A stretch of 64,000 nt of DNA from CAYPXJ01 sp964414595 (GCA_964414595.1 CAYPXJ010000002.1:1-64000), one strand, 5' to 3'. Shown: positions 18,722-29,097, numbered from the stretch's first letter. The notes: generated by a model not told the origin, from the letters alone. Translations and numbers: made by a program.

Positions 18722-19498
18722 TTAACCTGGATGCGCTTTCGATAATTCTAAAATTCCCAAGCGTTCGCCCAAGTGATATACCGATACAAATCGCATATCC
18801 TGGCTCACTTCTTTCCAGCAACGTCGCATATCTTCCGAAAAGTTTATATCATCTAAAATGATGAGCGCACCCGGTGCGGCAATCTGCAAAACTAGGTTCA
18901 GTTGTTGGTGTACAAATTCACTGGTATGTATGGCGTCTATAAAAGCGATATCTACTTTCACATCTTCCTGTTTCAGCCGAAGCGCGTGTTTTTCAAAAGT
19001 ATCCTGTGTCAGTAAGAAGCGGTTGCTAATAGCTGAAAAGTTTTTTTCTGCAATACTTGCCCATAAGGTGTTTGGTTCAAAGCTAAGCAACTGACCAAAG
19101 CCATTCGCTTCCATACCTACTAGCCAATACATACCCGAAACGCCGAAAGCCGCTCCAAATTCTAGCACTACAGAGGGTTTTTTATGTTCGACAAGCCACG
19201 TAAAAAAGCTGCCGGTATTAGCGTCCGTCCGCACTTCGTCGGGAAAACGCTTCGCACCTTTATCAACTTTGTACGGATAGTTTTGTAACCTTGAATAATC
19301 TTCCCACAAGGGCTGGGCTCCTCCCATGTTCGTTTTCTTGGCTAGCTGCTCGACTTTCAGAATTTCACGCGTAACAGGAGTATAATTCCGCAGATTTTCT
19401 GAGCACCAACCGGGACTTTCGCGCTCACATATCGGTAACTCGATGATGGATTTATTGCCACGAAGAACGCGCTTAATGCTTGAATAGGAAAATGACAT
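18722..19498 (-). CDS. Class I SAM-dependent methyltransferase (Methyltransf_24-like)
   Basis: 258 residues. Motif I VVLEFGAAFGVSGMYWL and the acidic SFEP after beta 2 form the SAM site; VDIAFIDAIHTSEFVHQQL and GALIILDDINFSEDMRRCW match O-methyltransferases of the Methyltransf_24/CmcI type. Likely modifies a sugar residue of the polysaccharide. It lies 111 bases upstream of the acyltransferase on the same strand and probably shares its transcript. Confidence 0.8.
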   Translation of the reverse strand: MSFSYSSIKRVLRGNKSIIELPICERESPGWCSENLRNYTPVTREILKVEQLAKKTNMGGAQPLWEDYSRLQNYPYKVDKGAKRFPDEVRTDANTGSFFTWLVEHKKPSVVLEFGAAFGVSGMYWLVGMEANGFGQLLSFEPNTLWASIAEKNFSAISNRFLLTQDTFEKHALRLKQEDVKVDIAFIDAIHTSEFVHQQLNLVLQIAAPGALIILDDINFSEDMRRCWKEVSQDMRFVSVYHLGERLGILELSKAHPG

Positions 19499-19617
19499 TC
19501 TTGGCAGTTTAATCCTTTAAAATAACTTTATCCACTATGCTAGAAACAACCAAGAAATAATCCTGTAAAAGCAAAAAAGTTATGGAAATCAATCTCCTAG
19601 ATAAAACTTGCATATTC

Positions 19618-19636
19618 TAAAAAGAGAATCATTATC
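19618..19636 (+). promoter_or_regulatory. Possible Fur-type operator
   Basis: The 19 bases TAAAAAGAGAATCATTATC agree with the classical Fur box consensus at 15 of 19 positions, the right half almost fully. The site is 9 bases before the methyltransferase ATG, where binding would block expression. A single site found by eye; chance match in AT-rich DNA is possible. Confidence 0.25.
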
Positions 19637-19645
19637 AGTTTTCGT

Positions 19646-20245
19646 ATGTTACGCAGTCAGAACCCTATTTTTATTCATCTCAAGAGTTTTCTCTCATCTC
19701 CGATAGACTATATTGCCTCGTGGGCGCACTTACATAACGAGACAGATGCCAGCCGGTGGGCAAATGGGCAAAACATTTACTACAAATGGGATGAACGAAC
19801 TGCTCTGATGGCAGCCATGATCCCGCCCAATTCTTCTGTCTTTGAATTTGGCGCTGGCAAAGAGCTTTTGGGCACTTTATTGCCCCAAGGGTGCCATTAT
19901 CAACCCTGTGATATTGTCCCGGGCTCTGACCGCACGCTATTGCATGATTTGAATATATCTTTTCCCCCCATGGATCGCGTTTGGGACTATATGGTATTTT
20001 CGGGTGTGCTGGAATATATTCGCGATATACCTTCCCTACTTAACAATGTGCGGGCTCATAGCCGTAACTGCATTTTATCTTATGGGGTAACTGATGGACT
20101 GGAATGCTTAATTACTCGGCGTAAGAGTGGCTGGTTTAACCATTTTTCGGAAAAAGATTTTGAAAAAATTCTTCACAAATGTGGGTTTACTATTGCCGAA
20201 AAAAGAATATGGGAAAAACAGATCATTTACCGCCTGCACAGTTAG
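19646..20245 (+). CDS. Class I SAM-dependent methyltransferase-like protein
   Basis: 199 residues. SSVFEFGAGKELLGTLLPQGCHYQPCDIVPG corresponds to motif I and the acidic loop of class I methyltransferases; DYMVFSGVLEYIRDIPSLLNNVRAHSRNCILSYG matches the motif IV-V region. The end is a typical WFNHFSEKDFEKILHKCGFTI segment. Shorter than many family members, but all core strands seem present. Likely acts on a sugar or lipid-linked intermediate. Followed 38 bases later by the initiating sugar transferase. Confidence 0.75.
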   Translation: MLRSQNPIFIHLKSFLSSPIDYIASWAHLHNETDASRWANGQNIYYKWDERTALMAAMIPPNSSVFEFGAGKELLGTLLPQGCHYQPCDIVPGSDRTLLHDLNISFPPMDRVWDYMVFSGVLEYIRDIPSLLNNVRAHSRNCILSYGVTDGLECLITRRKSGWFNHFSEKDFEKILHKCGFTIAEKRIWEKQIIYRLHS

Positions 20246-20283
20246 GTTTATAGTCGGCGCTGAATATTTCAACTCGTGTCGCT

Positions 20284-21711
20284 ATGAAAAAGTATTTTTA
20301 TTTAGCTTATGATCTAGCCTGTATTTGTATTTCTTTAGTAGCGGCGCTTTATTTGCGCCACGGTTTTCCATTAATTATCGAAGGCCAGCCCAACGACATT
20401 TATATTCTCTTGCTTACGACGCTGGGTGTCGCCGTTATTGTCCTACCTGCTGTGCATAATTACGCCAGCATTTGGCGATTCACTTCATCTTCTGAGCTTT
20501 TCAACATCATGATTGCGGTCGCGCTTGTGGTGCTGCTAAGCAATAGCGGCTTGTTTTTGATTAGCCGCTTAGAGATGATGCCGCGCTCTGTACCGCCCAT
20601 GCACTGGGCACTGGCTGTAACCCTGATGTGTGGCAGCCGGTTGCTGACCAAGCGTTTATTTCGTGCGCCGCAAAGCATACAAAAAAAACAGCCTTCGCTT
20701 AAACAACATGTTTTGGTACTGGGTGTGTGCCATACAGCAGAACTATATCTGCAATTTATAAGGCACATTGTGCAACATCCGGTAGTTATCGAAGGTTTTG
20801 TAGACAGTGATAGAAACCTCACCAACTGGATGTTCCAAAAATATAAAATTCTTGGTACGCCGCATGACATTCCGCGTATTCTGGAACAATTCAATCTACA
20901 CGGTGTACATATCAAGCATGTCGTGCTCATGCATGGTCTGAATACTTTGCCTAAGTCTGTTAAGAAATTACTTAAAGAGATGGAAAACAAAGGCACGATT
21001 GAGCTGGTGCACTTTAGTAAGCATATTGGGTCTCAGTTACAACCGCAGAACAAACGGCATGCCTCGGATTTTTATCAGCACGCACTTAAAATTTCGCCTG
21101 ATATATTCATACAACCACGCGGTATCTATCCTTACATCAAACGCTCTATCGATATCGTCGGCGCCATATGTCTCGCTATTCTATTTTTGCCTTTGCTACT
21201 TATCACCACCTTGCTGGTTTTCTATGATGTGGGCGCACCGATCCTTTTTTGGCAACAACGTCCGGGTTTGCGCGGACGCGCATTTCGACTTTACAAATTC
21301 CGTACTATGCAACATGCGGGCCGCAAGCTGGATGAAGACCGAAATACGCATAAATCCGCAGATAGCAAACGCACCTCTGCAATTGGTAAATGGATCCGTC
21401 GCTTTCGCTGGGATGAGTTACCACAAATTTTTCATATTATTGCTGGAACTATGTCGTTTGTGGGGCCGCGCCCGCTATTGCCAGATGATCAACCTATGCT
21501 CGGTGAAGCGCGGCTTAGTGTCCGTCCCGGCGTTACTGGCTGGGCGCAAATTCATGGCGGTGATGCGCTGACGCCTCAGGAAAAGCTAGGGCTGGATCTC
21601 TGGTATATCCAAAATATGTCTTTTTGGCTGGATCTACGTATTTTATTGGCAACATTTGTGTTCGTGCTGAAAGAAGATAAATACCATCGTGACAGGCTCT
21701 TTACGCAATGA
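20284..21711 (+). CDS. Undecaprenyl-phosphate sugar phosphotransferase (WbaP/WcaJ type), initiating enzyme
   Basis: 475 residues. N-terminal membrane helices (about 1-130), a central Rossmann CoA-binding-like domain (about 140-265, VLVLGVCHTAELYLQFIRH), then a C-terminal catalytic domain: IKRSIDIVGAICLAILFLPLLL, ILFWQQRPGLRGRAFRLYKFRTM, RFRWDELPQIFHIIAGTMSFVGPRPLL and RPGVTGWAQIHGGD. The enzyme moves a hexose-1-phosphate from UDP-sugar to undecaprenyl phosphate, the first step of the repeat unit. Followed by the UDP-sugar dehydrogenase after 24 bases. Confidence 0.93.
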   Translation: MKKYFYLAYDLACICISLVAALYLRHGFPLIIEGQPNDIYILLLTTLGVAVIVLPAVHNYASIWRFTSSSELFNIMIAVALVVLLSNSGLFLISRLEMMPRSVPPMHWALAVTLMCGSRLLTKRLFRAPQSIQKKQPSLKQHVLVLGVCHTAELYLQFIRHIVQHPVVIEGFVDSDRNLTNWMFQKYKILGTPHDIPRILEQFNLHGVHIKHVVLMHGLNTLPKSVKKLLKEMENKGTIELVHFSKHIGSQLQPQNKRHASDFYQHALKISPDIFIQPRGIYPYIKRSIDIVGAICLAILFLPLLLITTLLVFYDVGAPILFWQQRPGLRGRAFRLYKFRTMQHAGRKLDEDRNTHKSADSKRTSAIGKWIRRFRWDELPQIFHIIAGTMSFVGPRPLLPDDQPMLGEARLSVRPGVTGWAQIHGGDALTPQEKLGLDLWYIQNMSFWLDLRILLATFVFVLKEDKYHRDRLFTQ

Positions 21712-21735
21712 TCTACTATAAAGAAAAAGAAAATC

Positions 21736-23013
21736 ATGATTAAGCCCAATGAAATGATCGCCGTTATCGGGTTGGGCTACGTTGGCTTGCCACTAGCTGT
21801 AGCGTTTGGTCAAAAGCGGCCCGTGCTGGGTTTTGATCTATCAACCACGCGCATTTCTGAATTGCGACGCGGCATCGATCGCAACCATGAGGCCAGCAGC
21901 GCGCAACTTAAAAAAGCAGCCTTTCTATCTTTTACCACTAATTCGAGCGATTTACGGCCGTGCAAAGTTTTTATCATCACCGTGCCAACGCCCATCAATG
22001 CTGCAAAGCAGCCTGACCTCGCACCGCTGATACAAGCCACCGAAACGGTTGGAAAAATTATGCAGCCGGATTCGATTGTGATCTACGAATCCACGGTGTT
22101 TCCGGGTTGTGTACGGGAAGTGTGCGTGCCGATTCTTGAGAAACAATCAGGCTTAAAATTTAACCAAGATTTTTTTACGGGTTACAGCCCGGAACGCATC
22201 AACCCAGGCGATAGCACGCGTTCGATTGCAGATATCGTTAAAGTAGTCAGCGGGTCCACACCCAAAGTAGCAGATGCACTCAACGCGCTTTACGGTTCAA
22301 TTATTACCGCCGGAACACACAAGGCATCGTCTATCGAAGTGGCGGAAGCCGCCAAAGTGATTGAAAATGCACAGCGCGATCTCAACATTGCTTTTATGAA
22401 TGAGCTATCCATTATTTTTCATCGTCTTGGTCTGGATACGCAGGAAGTGTTAGCGGCAGCCGAAACCAAATGGAATTTTTTGCGGTTCCGCCCGGGCCTA
22501 GTCGGCGGGCATTGTATCGGTGTTGATCCTTATTATCTCACTTATCGCGCCCAACAAGCAGGCTATCATCCTGAAGTCATTCTTGCAGGACGGCGTATTA
22601 ACGATACGATGGGTGAATATGTTGCCGAACGCGTCGTGCGTTTGATGTTACGAAATCGCCGACATGTAGCAGAATCGCGTATCCTTGTTCTTGGATTGGC
22701 ATTCAAAGAAAACTGCTCTGATTTACGGAATTCACGTGTGATTGATGTTATTCGGGGCTTAGAAAATTTTTACGCGAAAGTAGATGTGTATGACCCGTGG
22801 GCACGGGCAGATGATGCCTGGCATGAATATCGTCTGCGCCTGTTGAAAAAACCGCCAGCGGCAAAAACCTATGACGCCGTGGTGCTGGCAGTCAGCCACA
22901 AAGAATTTCTAGCAATGGGCGCAAAAAAAATTCGGAACTTTTGTAAGAAAAATGGCGTTTTTTATGATGTCAAAAGCGTATTCGAAAAATCTGCGAGCGA
23001 AGAACGCCTATGA
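21736..23013 (+). CDS. UDP-sugar 6-dehydrogenase (UDP-N-acetylhexosamine dehydrogenase type, WbpO/TviB-like)
   Basis: 425 residues. N-terminal NAD domain [56 protein letters not shown], catalytic Cys in [15 protein letters not shown], and the C-terminal [16 protein letters not shown]. The spacing and the [11 protein letters not shown] motif fit the UDP-GlcNAc/GalNAc dehydrogenase branch more than UDP-glucose dehydrogenase. It supplies a uronic acid sugar. The stop overlaps the epimerase start (ATGA). Confidence 0.9.
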   Translation: MIKPNEMIAVIGLGYVGLPLAVAFGQKRPVLGFDLSTTRISELRRGIDRNHEASSAQLKKAAFLSFTTNSSDLRPCKVFIITVPTPINAAKQPDLAPLIQATETVGKIMQPDSIVIYESTVFPGCVREVCVPILEKQSGLKFNQDFFTGYSPERINPGDSTRSIADIVKVVSGSTPKVADALNALYGSIITAGTHKASSIEVAEAAKVIENAQRDLNIAFMNELSIIFHRLGLDTQEVLAAAETKWNFLRFRPGLVGGHCIGVDPYYLTYRAQQAGYHPEVILAGRRINDTMGEYVAERVVRLMLRNRRHVAESRILVLGLAFKENCSDLRNSRVIDVIRGLENFYAKVDVYDPWARADDAWHEYRLRLLKKPPAAKTYDAVVLAVSHKEFLAMGAKKIRNFCKKNGVFYDVKSVFEKSASEERL

Positions 23014-24032
23014 AAATTCTAGTCACGGGAAATGCGGGTTTTATTGGCTTTCATACAGCGATGGCGCTGCTGCACCGCGGCGATGATGTTGTTGGGTTGG
23101 ATAACGTTAATGCCTATTATGATGTTAAACTCAAGGAATCGCGGCTCGCTTTACTGCAGCAAGAATCTGAAAAAAGCTCTGGCAGTTACCATTTTTATCG
23201 GGCGAATTTAAGTGATAAATCTCAAGTGGATCGCTGTTTTACTGAACATCGTTTTGATCGCGTGATTCATCTGGCAGCGCAGGCAGGTGTACGCCATAGC
23301 CTTGAACATCCTCACGATTATGTTGAATCAAACATAGTGGGTTTTACGAACATACTAGAAGCATGCCGCCATCATGACATACCGCATTTAACCTATGCTT
23401 CGACTTCCAGCGTATATGGCGCTAACACAACCATGCCCTTTTCGGAACATCACGGCGTTAACCATCCGTTGCAATTTTATGCGGCAACTAAACGCGCAAA
23501 TGAACTAATGGCGCATGCTTACAGCAATTTATTTTCCCTACCGACGACAGGTTTACGTTTTTTTACCGTGTATGGTCCTTGGGGTCGGCCAGATATGGCG
23601 CTTTTTTTGTTCACCAAAAATATTCTGGCTAATAAACCGATCCAATTATTTAACCACGGCAATCACACGCGTGATTTCACTTTTGTCAGTGATATTGTCG
23701 AAGGGGTGATCCGGGTCAGCGACAAAATTGCAACACCTGATGCGCAATGGAACAGTTATGCCCCCGACCCCGCGACGAGCTCGGCACCCTTCCGAATTTA
23801 CAACATTGGAAACAATACACCCGTGCTCTTAGCCGATTATGTGGAGGCGCTTGAAGAAGCTTTGGGGAAAAAGGCTTTGAAGGAATATTTACCCCTACAG
23901 GCCGGGGATGTTCCCGATACATTTGCGGATGTTACTTTGCTGGAAAATACGACAAACTACAAACCCTCCACCTCGGTACGTGAAGGGGTCCAAAAATTTG
24001 TTTCTTGGTACCGCGAATATTTTAATATTTAG
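23010..24032 (+). CDS. NAD-dependent UDP-uronate 4-epimerase (CapI/LpsL-like)
   Basis: 340 residues. SDR-extended epimerase with [20 protein letters not shown], the family hallmark [35 protein letters not shown], catalytic STSSVYG and YAATKRANE (YxxxK), [16 protein letters not shown]. This is the signature of UDP-glucuronate 4-epimerases; given its partner dehydrogenase, the natural substrate could be an N-acetylated uronate. Translationally coupled to the dehydrogenase. Confidence 0.9.
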   Translation: MKILVTGNAGFIGFHTAMALLHRGDDVVGLDNVNAYYDVKLKESRLALLQQESEKSSGSYHFYRANLSDKSQVDRCFTEHRFDRVIHLAAQAGVRHSLEHPHDYVESNIVGFTNILEACRHHDIPHLTYASTSSVYGANTTMPFSEHHGVNHPLQFYAATKRANELMAHAYSNLFSLPTTGLRFFTVYGPWGRPDMALFLFTKNILANKPIQLFNHGNHTRDFTFVSDIVEGVIRVSDKIATPDAQWNSYAPDPATSSAPFRIYNIGNNTPVLLADYVEALEEALGKKALKEYLPLQAGDVPDTFADVTLLENTTNYKPSTSVREGVQKFVSWYREYFNI

Positions 24033-24260
24033 CCTTATCGCAAATAATCCCTTTAAATAACAAGATATTAACCATTTTTATGGGCTAATTTTTTGTTGCA
24101 ATTAGGCTTCCACAAGCTGTTTATTGTGAGTGACGTAAAATTGCTATCTCTCAATAAGTTGTTATTAAATTTAGTGTACTTTTTCTTCGCCCGTAACTAT
24201 ATATAGTATAGGCATTTAGGTGCTTGTAATTGAGGGGGAAGTCGAATCGATCCGCGTGCA
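24033..24260. promoter_or_regulatory. Intergenic region with possible promoter for wza
   Basis: 228 AT-rich bases between the epimerase and wza. An ACTATATATAGTATAGG stretch near 24197-24213 could provide a -10 element. GAGGGGGAAG about 20 bases before the wza start is purine-rich but far for a ribosome site. No hairpin terminator seen. Confidence 0.3.
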
Positions 24261-25499
24261 ATGAATCGTGTTCATTACCATTTTCAGTGGATCCCGCCAC
24301 CAAAAAGCGCGAGTTTTTGGCTGTCTTTTCACGTCTTTAGCTTAATTTTGATTCTAGCGTTGACGGGTTGTACTGCCATGCCGAGCGCTGGTCCTCGGGG
24401 CGTGTCTTTCGACCATATGCGCGCGGAACACGTTGGCACTACAGTGGGCGCTGTAGGTGAGGAAGGCTTGCCTTTTGTTTTGGTGGATGTGGATCCCAAA
24501 ATTCTAGAGGCTTTACAGGGGATTGAAGACAACTCAGTTTTCAAGGGTGCCTTTACCGATAAAAGCGCGCCTGCCGATAATCTGATTGGTATTGGAGATA
24601 CGCTCCGGGTGACGATTTTTGAAGCTGCGGCAGGCGGTTTGTTTGTGCCTTCGGGAGGCGCTATTAATAGTGGCAATTATGTCTCGATGCCGGACCAGGA
24701 AGTGGATCAGCACGGTACCATCAGTATTCCTTATGCTGATAAAGAGGGCGATGGCGGTTTAATCAAAGTCAATGGTCGCACCCCGATTGACGTACAAAAC
24801 GATATCCAGAAAAGGCTGCTAAACCGCGCTATCGAACCGCAGGTTATTGTGACGTTGACCAACCGTATTTCTAATCTTTTCTCGGTGATTGGTGATGTTA
24901 ATACGCCAGGTCGCTACAGCCTTTCTCAAGGGGGTATTCGTATCCTCGATGCGCTAAGCATGGCGGGTGGTCCCAAAGGCGCGGATCACAACACGCTAGT
25001 AACACTTCAACGCAGTGCTTCTTCTGCCACGATACGCCTCAGCTCTCTGCTTACACAACCGGAAAACAACATTTTCGTACAGCCGGGCGATATACTGGCT
25101 ATTAAGAGAGACGAGCGTTTCTACAATGTCCTTGGGGCAACACGGGTTAATAACCGCATTCCATTTGAATCTGAGAATCTCACTGTTGCAGATGCTTTGG
25201 CTAAAGCCGGAGGTTTGAATGGCGATCTTGCCGAAGCAGCAACGGTCGTCGTGTTCCGTCGTGAAGAACCTAAACTTTTAGAAGCAATGGGGGTAAAGCT
25301 TGCCAATTTTACTCAGGCCGAGCCAATCCCCACCGTCTATCGCTTTAACTTAACGCAGCCAGCAGGCATGTTCCTGGCACAAAAAATGGACCTACGAAAT
25401 AATGATGTGCTCTATGTATCGAATCATCCATTTACCGATGCTACAAAACTGCTTGGCGCTTTACGTGATGTTCTGCTTGTCAAGCTGATCAATGATTAG
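24261..25499 (+). CDS. wza: Wza-type outer-membrane polysaccharide export lipoprotein
   Basis: 412 residues. Lipobox LALTGC places the lipidated Cys at residue 37 after a hydrophobic stretch; the first 20 residues are unusually long for a lipoprotein signal, so a later start is possible. The Poly_export domain (about 115-205: IGIGDTLRVTIFEA, GTISIPYADKEGDGGLIKVNGRT) is followed by SLBB domains (SVIGDVNTPGRYSLSQGGIRILDALSMAGG and FYNVLGATRVNNRIPFESENLTVADALAKAGG). It forms the outer-membrane channel working with Wzc. The next gene begins 8 bases on. Confidence 0.92.
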   Translation: MNRVHYHFQWIPPPKSASFWLSFHVFSLILILALTGCTAMPSAGPRGVSFDHMRAEHVGTTVGAVGEEGLPFVLVDVDPKILEALQGIEDNSVFKGAFTDKSAPADNLIGIGDTLRVTIFEAAAGGLFVPSGGAINSGNYVSMPDQEVDQHGTISIPYADKEGDGGLIKVNGRTPIDVQNDIQKRLLNRAIEPQVIVTLTNRISNLFSVIGDVNTPGRYSLSQGGIRILDALSMAGGPKGADHNTLVTLQRSASSATIRLSSLLTQPENNIFVQPGDILAIKRDERFYNVLGATRVNNRIPFESENLTVADALAKAGGLNGDLAEAATVVVFRREEPKLLEAMGVKLANFTQAEPIPTVYRFNLTQPAGMFLAQKMDLRNNDVLYVSNHPFTDATKLLGALRDVLLVKLIND

Positions 25500-25507
25500 A
25501 GGCTAGA

Positions 25508-26947
25508 GTGCAGCGCCTTCATTTAAGCCCGCTGGATGTTACGGCGCTACTTTTTGCAGCGTTACTATCACTAGCTTGCCTCGCGCGTGGTGCCGTATAT
25601 GACGCATTGCTGGCGTTCTTTCTATTGCTTTCTTTGCCTATTTTAATCTTAGGCTTGGGAAGCGCAAAGAGCCTACATCCAACTTTAAAAGTCATTGGCC
25701 TCGTGTTTTTATTATGCCTGACGCTGGTTCTTTTTTTACAGCAGTGGTTACATGGTGCATGGCTAAATGACGGTGCTAATGGGTTAGCCGAACAAACTAT
25801 TGAAAAACTAACCGCTCCAAACACTCTTCTTTTTGATCAGGCAGGCTGGTTGAATGCAATAGGCCGGCTTTTGCTCTGTATTATCGCTTATGCTATTGCG
25901 CTTTCCATTGGTTCTTCCGAGTCGAGCGCAAAGCTTTTTCTTCAAGGCCTGTTGGTATGTGGATTGGCTTGTTTGGCATTTACTTTTTTCCTTACTCGCT
26001 CGCATGGATCTCAAGCAGTCGTGCAATTTTATGCCCATGGATTCATCAACCCCAATAACGCAGGCACCTATCTCGGCGTCATACTTTTATTAGCACTGGC
26101 GCAATCGGCGCGTTTTTTTAGAAACCCACTCTACACGTCGCACAGAAGGCTGCCGCAACTCATCGATCAACTTACTTTTTTTACTATTGTGCAGGGGTTT
26201 TTTCTACTGTTTGCCGTTTTGCTGGTTTTCGCCGGATTGTTTACGACAGGGTCGCGTGGGGCTATTTTTTTCTCACTGATTTGTAGTTTTGTTTTTTTGA
26301 TCATCGTTATTTTAAAAGCAAACATGACTACGCGCGCGCGCCGTTACACAATTATAGGCTCTTCTTTTTCCATGATATTGTTACTTGGTTGGATTCTTCT
26401 TAATTTTGGCCATATCTTTATTAATACCCTCGCCCGCGAGGGGTTGGATCACCACACGCGGCTAGAGGTTTTTTCTGCTGTTATTCCTATGATTCAAGAT
26501 CATAAATGGTTAGGAGTTGGGCTTGGCGGTTTCCCTTTACTATTTCAACAATATCGCCCGGATAACATTTCTTCCGATGGTATTATTGATAAGGCTCATA
26601 ATAGTTATCTGGAATTTACGGCGGAGATGGGTCTACCGTCGCTTTTACTCCTATTGGTGTGTCTGTTGAGTATCATTTACTTGCTTTTTTGTGGGATAAT
26701 ACGGCGTAAAGAGCGATATATTAACCCTACATTGGGTTTTGCCGTTTTATTGTTGGGAGCGTCTCATTCGCTGATAGATTTTCCCCTTCAGATACCCTCA
26801 ATTGCAGCCCTATTCATTGCAATAATCGTTGTTTGCGCATCACAGTGCGACCCGCGGTTTTCTGCCCCCCCGCATTCTTCCGAAAAACGCACTATGCGAC
26901 GCATACGTATTCGTAAGAGGAGCCAGACTAAACGGATAACATCCTGA
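25508..26947 (+). CDS. O-antigen ligase / Wzy-like polymerase family protein
   Basis: 479 residues with a GTG start. Ten or more membrane helices with a large loop carrying the Wzy_C signature: HHTRLEVFSAVIPMIQDHKWLGVGLGGF and KAHNSYLEFTAEMGLPSLLLLL. Members either polymerise repeat units or ligate polymers to an acceptor. The C-terminal tail is strongly basic (RRIRIRKRSQTKR). Ends overlapping a convergent glycosyltransferase by 20 bases. A second, EpsG-like polymerase lies next door, so the roles may be divided. Confidence 0.88.
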   Translation: MQRLHLSPLDVTALLFAALLSLACLARGAVYDALLAFFLLLSLPILILGLGSAKSLHPTLKVIGLVFLLCLTLVLFLQQWLHGAWLNDGANGLAEQTIEKLTAPNTLLFDQAGWLNAIGRLLLCIIAYAIALSIGSSESSAKLFLQGLLVCGLACLAFTFFLTRSHGSQAVVQFYAHGFINPNNAGTYLGVILLLALAQSARFFRNPLYTSHRRLPQLIDQLTFFTIVQGFFLLFAVLLVFAGLFTTGSRGAIFFSLICSFVFLIIVILKANMTTRARRYTIIGSSFSMILLLGWILLNFGHIFINTLAREGLDHHTRLEVFSAVIPMIQDHKWLGVGLGGFPLLFQQYRPDNISSDGIIDKAHNSYLEFTAEMGLPSLLLLLVCLLSIIYLLFCGIIRRKERYINPTLGFAVLLLGASHSLIDFPLQIPSIAALFIAIIVVCASQCDPRFSAPPHSSEKRTMRRIRIRKRSQTKRITS

Positions 26948-28049
26948 TTTTTTGCTGGTAAGCGTCAATCACCAATTTCTGGTCAAATTCCCGCACGGCC
27001 TTTGCACGACTCTCGGCACCCATTTCTGCACGCTGCTTAGGGGAAAGATTCAAGAAAACAATTATGGCACGCGCCAAATCTTCTACATCTTGCACTTTAC
27101 ACAGCAGCCCGTTTTTTGTGTCTTCTACGATCTGCCTACACCCCGGAACGTCGGTAGCTATAAGCGGCTTTCCCATGGCGGCGGCTTCCAGCAATACACG
27201 GGACATTCCCTCGCGGTAGGAAGGCAACACAATACAATCATGGGCCGCAATTACATCACGCACTGTATTAGTTTCCCCGAGATACTCTACCACTCCCTCG
27301 TCCACCCATGCTTGTATCGTTGCTTCGGAAATGGCAGTTTTATTTTGTATGCCTTGAGGGCCCACAAGTCGAAATACCGTGCGCGGGAATTTTGCTTTTA
27401 CGATGCGCGCCGCATCTACAAACTCACCAATCCCCTTATCCCATAGCATACGCGCGATGAGGACAAAACTTATGGGCGCTTCTGCCTCCTTAGGCGCCCT
27501 AACGGCAGGAGAAAAAAAATCTAAATCCACACCTGAGCCTGGAATTAAGGCTGCCTTAGCGGGCATTACAAGCTTCAACCGAATAAACAAATCCCTATCT
27601 TCTGAATTCTGGAAAAATACACAGGCAGAACGTTGAAAAGCTGCTCGATAAAGCCGTTTTACCAAAAATGTTAGCCAATTATTACGTATAAACGCTGTAC
27701 CTAGGCCGGATACGTTATTTATAATGGGAACACCTAACAACCGCGCGGCAAACGATCCATAAATGTTTGGCTTAATGGTATATGTCAGCATAACTGCTGG
27801 TTTAACTTCGCGTAATAATTGTATGTAACGATATATCAATTTAAGTTCGCCAAGTAAGGAAGTTCCATCTCCTTGCATGGGCAGATGGATATGGCGATCC
27901 ACTATTTCTTGTAGCTTGGGGGTATAGCCATCATTAGGCGCGGCGGTAACAATACGATAACCTTGGTTTTTTAGCGACTCGATAAGTTCCCGGCGAAAAT
28001 TAAAAATATTCCAAGACGTGTTAATAGAAATCAGAATGGTTTTACTCAT
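26928..28049 (-). CDS. Glycosyltransferase family 4 protein (PglA/CapM-like)
   Basis: 373 residues from ATG 28049, chosen because it overlaps the upstream stop by ATGAGTAA; the frame extends to 28079. Begins KTILISINTSWNIFNFRRELIESLKNQGYRI, typical of GT4 enzymes using UDP-GalNAc or similar. The GT-B C-domain has PISFVLIARMLWDKGIGEFVDAARIV and the donor-site IVLPSYREGMSRVLLEAAAMGKPLIATDVPGCRQ. Probably adds a residue to the repeat unit on the cytoplasmic face. Confidence 0.9.
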   Translation of the reverse strand: MSKTILISINTSWNIFNFRRELIESLKNQGYRIVTAAPNDGYTPKLQEIVDRHIHLPMQGDGTSLLGELKLIYRYIQLLREVKPAVMLTYTIKPNIYGSFAARLLGVPIINNVSGLGTAFIRNNWLTFLVKRLYRAAFQRSACVFFQNSEDRDLFIRLKLVMPAKAALIPGSGVDLDFFSPAVRAPKEAEAPISFVLIARMLWDKGIGEFVDAARIVKAKFPRTVFRLVGPQGIQNKTAISEATIQAWVDEGVVEYLGETNTVRDVIAAHDCIVLPSYREGMSRVLLEAAAMGKPLIATDVPGCRQIVEDTKNGLLCKVQDVEDLARAIIVFLNLSPKQRAEMGAESRAKAVREFDQKLVIDAYQQKIRMLSV

Positions 28050-29097
28050 CTTGAAACAACACGTTCTTATAGGGGACATAAGCGAAAGAGTGGTTACCCA
28101 GCATTAGCCAGGCTGCCATAATCGTGATGTGGAAAACGATAATCAAAAACGCCACAGTGGATTGGGCGCGTTTCCCAAAAATAAACATCAGCGCGGGATA
28201 AACCATCATCGGTATAAAATACAGATATACCGTTAAGCGGCTCGCTACGGTGGATGAAATAAAGTTAATTACAATAACAATTAATACCGCATATAACCCG
28301 TATCGAAGCATCGCCGGGCTATGGATATAACTCACAATACGTTTGCGGAATAAAAATCCTATGACCGCCGGAATAGCGATCATCAAAATATGATATAGGG
28401 ATCCGAATGACATAACTAGCAGCGGCTCATCCAGATACCGTTGCTTATATCGCGCTACGTTATCGGCATACATCGATACTTCAAAACTCAAATACATCGT
28501 GAGAAGAAAAATCAAGGCCCCAAAAACAACCTTGTATCGCAATGGAATATTGAGTTTGGTTACAAGAAAAATATTGTTGATGAGCGCACTGGTATGAAAC
28601 ATTGCGGCAATCAGAATATAGGCACAACGCGTTAAAAGGCTGTAGCGCTCCCAACGCGAAAACAGCAACAAAATGATTCCCGCCGCCATTGCCTGCCGTA
28701 CTCCTGACATACCCATTACAATAATAAAGTACGGTGCGGCTGCTAATACGGCGATCCAAGGATTTGCCGTACGCCTGGCAAAACTAAATACCCCAACCAT
28801 CATAATGATGGCACCTACTACGTTACTTAGATACACCTCGAAGCCTAATTTTTCTGAAATCCAAAACAGCAGATAGGAGAGAGGTTCTGCTTGCAGGATA
28901 ATGTCGCCAAAATCCTGGTTACTTATGCTTGAATGGATGTAGACATAGGGTTGCCAGTCGGGTCCTACTTCAAAGCGAAAACCTACAAAAACGACAAAAA
29001 GAAAAAAGGTAAGAAGCCATAGCAATAGCGACACTTTGCGCGTATTCACTAGCGCAAATGTTGAAGGAACTAGTAAAAGTAAAAAGTAAGGTATCAC
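28042..29097 (-). CDS. EpsG-family polysaccharide polymerase (Wzy)
   Basis: 351 residues with about ten helices. FVGFRFEVGPDWQPYVYIHSSI and EPLSYLLFWISEKLGFEVYLSNVVGAIIM match the EpsG family, with SGVRQAMAAGIILLLFSRW and FHTSALI typical of the active core. Predicted to polymerise lipid-linked repeat units in the periplasm. Coupled by an 8-base overlap to the downstream glycosyltransferase and divergent from asnB. Confidence 0.88.
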   Translation of the reverse strand: MIPYFLLLLVPSTFALVNTRKVSLLLWLLTFFLFVVFVGFRFEVGPDWQPYVYIHSSISNQDFGDIILQAEPLSYLLFWISEKLGFEVYLSNVVGAIIMMVGVFSFARRTANPWIAVLAAAPYFIIVMGMSGVRQAMAAGIILLLFSRWERYSLLTRCAYILIAAMFHTSALINNIFLVTKLNIPLRYKVVFGALIFLLTMYLSFEVSMYADNVARYKQRYLDEPLLVMSFGSLYHILMIAIPAVIGFLFRKRIVSYIHSPAMLRYGLYAVLIVIVINFISSTVASRLTVYLYFIPMMVYPALMFIFGKRAQSTVAFLIIVFHITIMAAWLMLGNHSFAYVPYKNVLFQDE

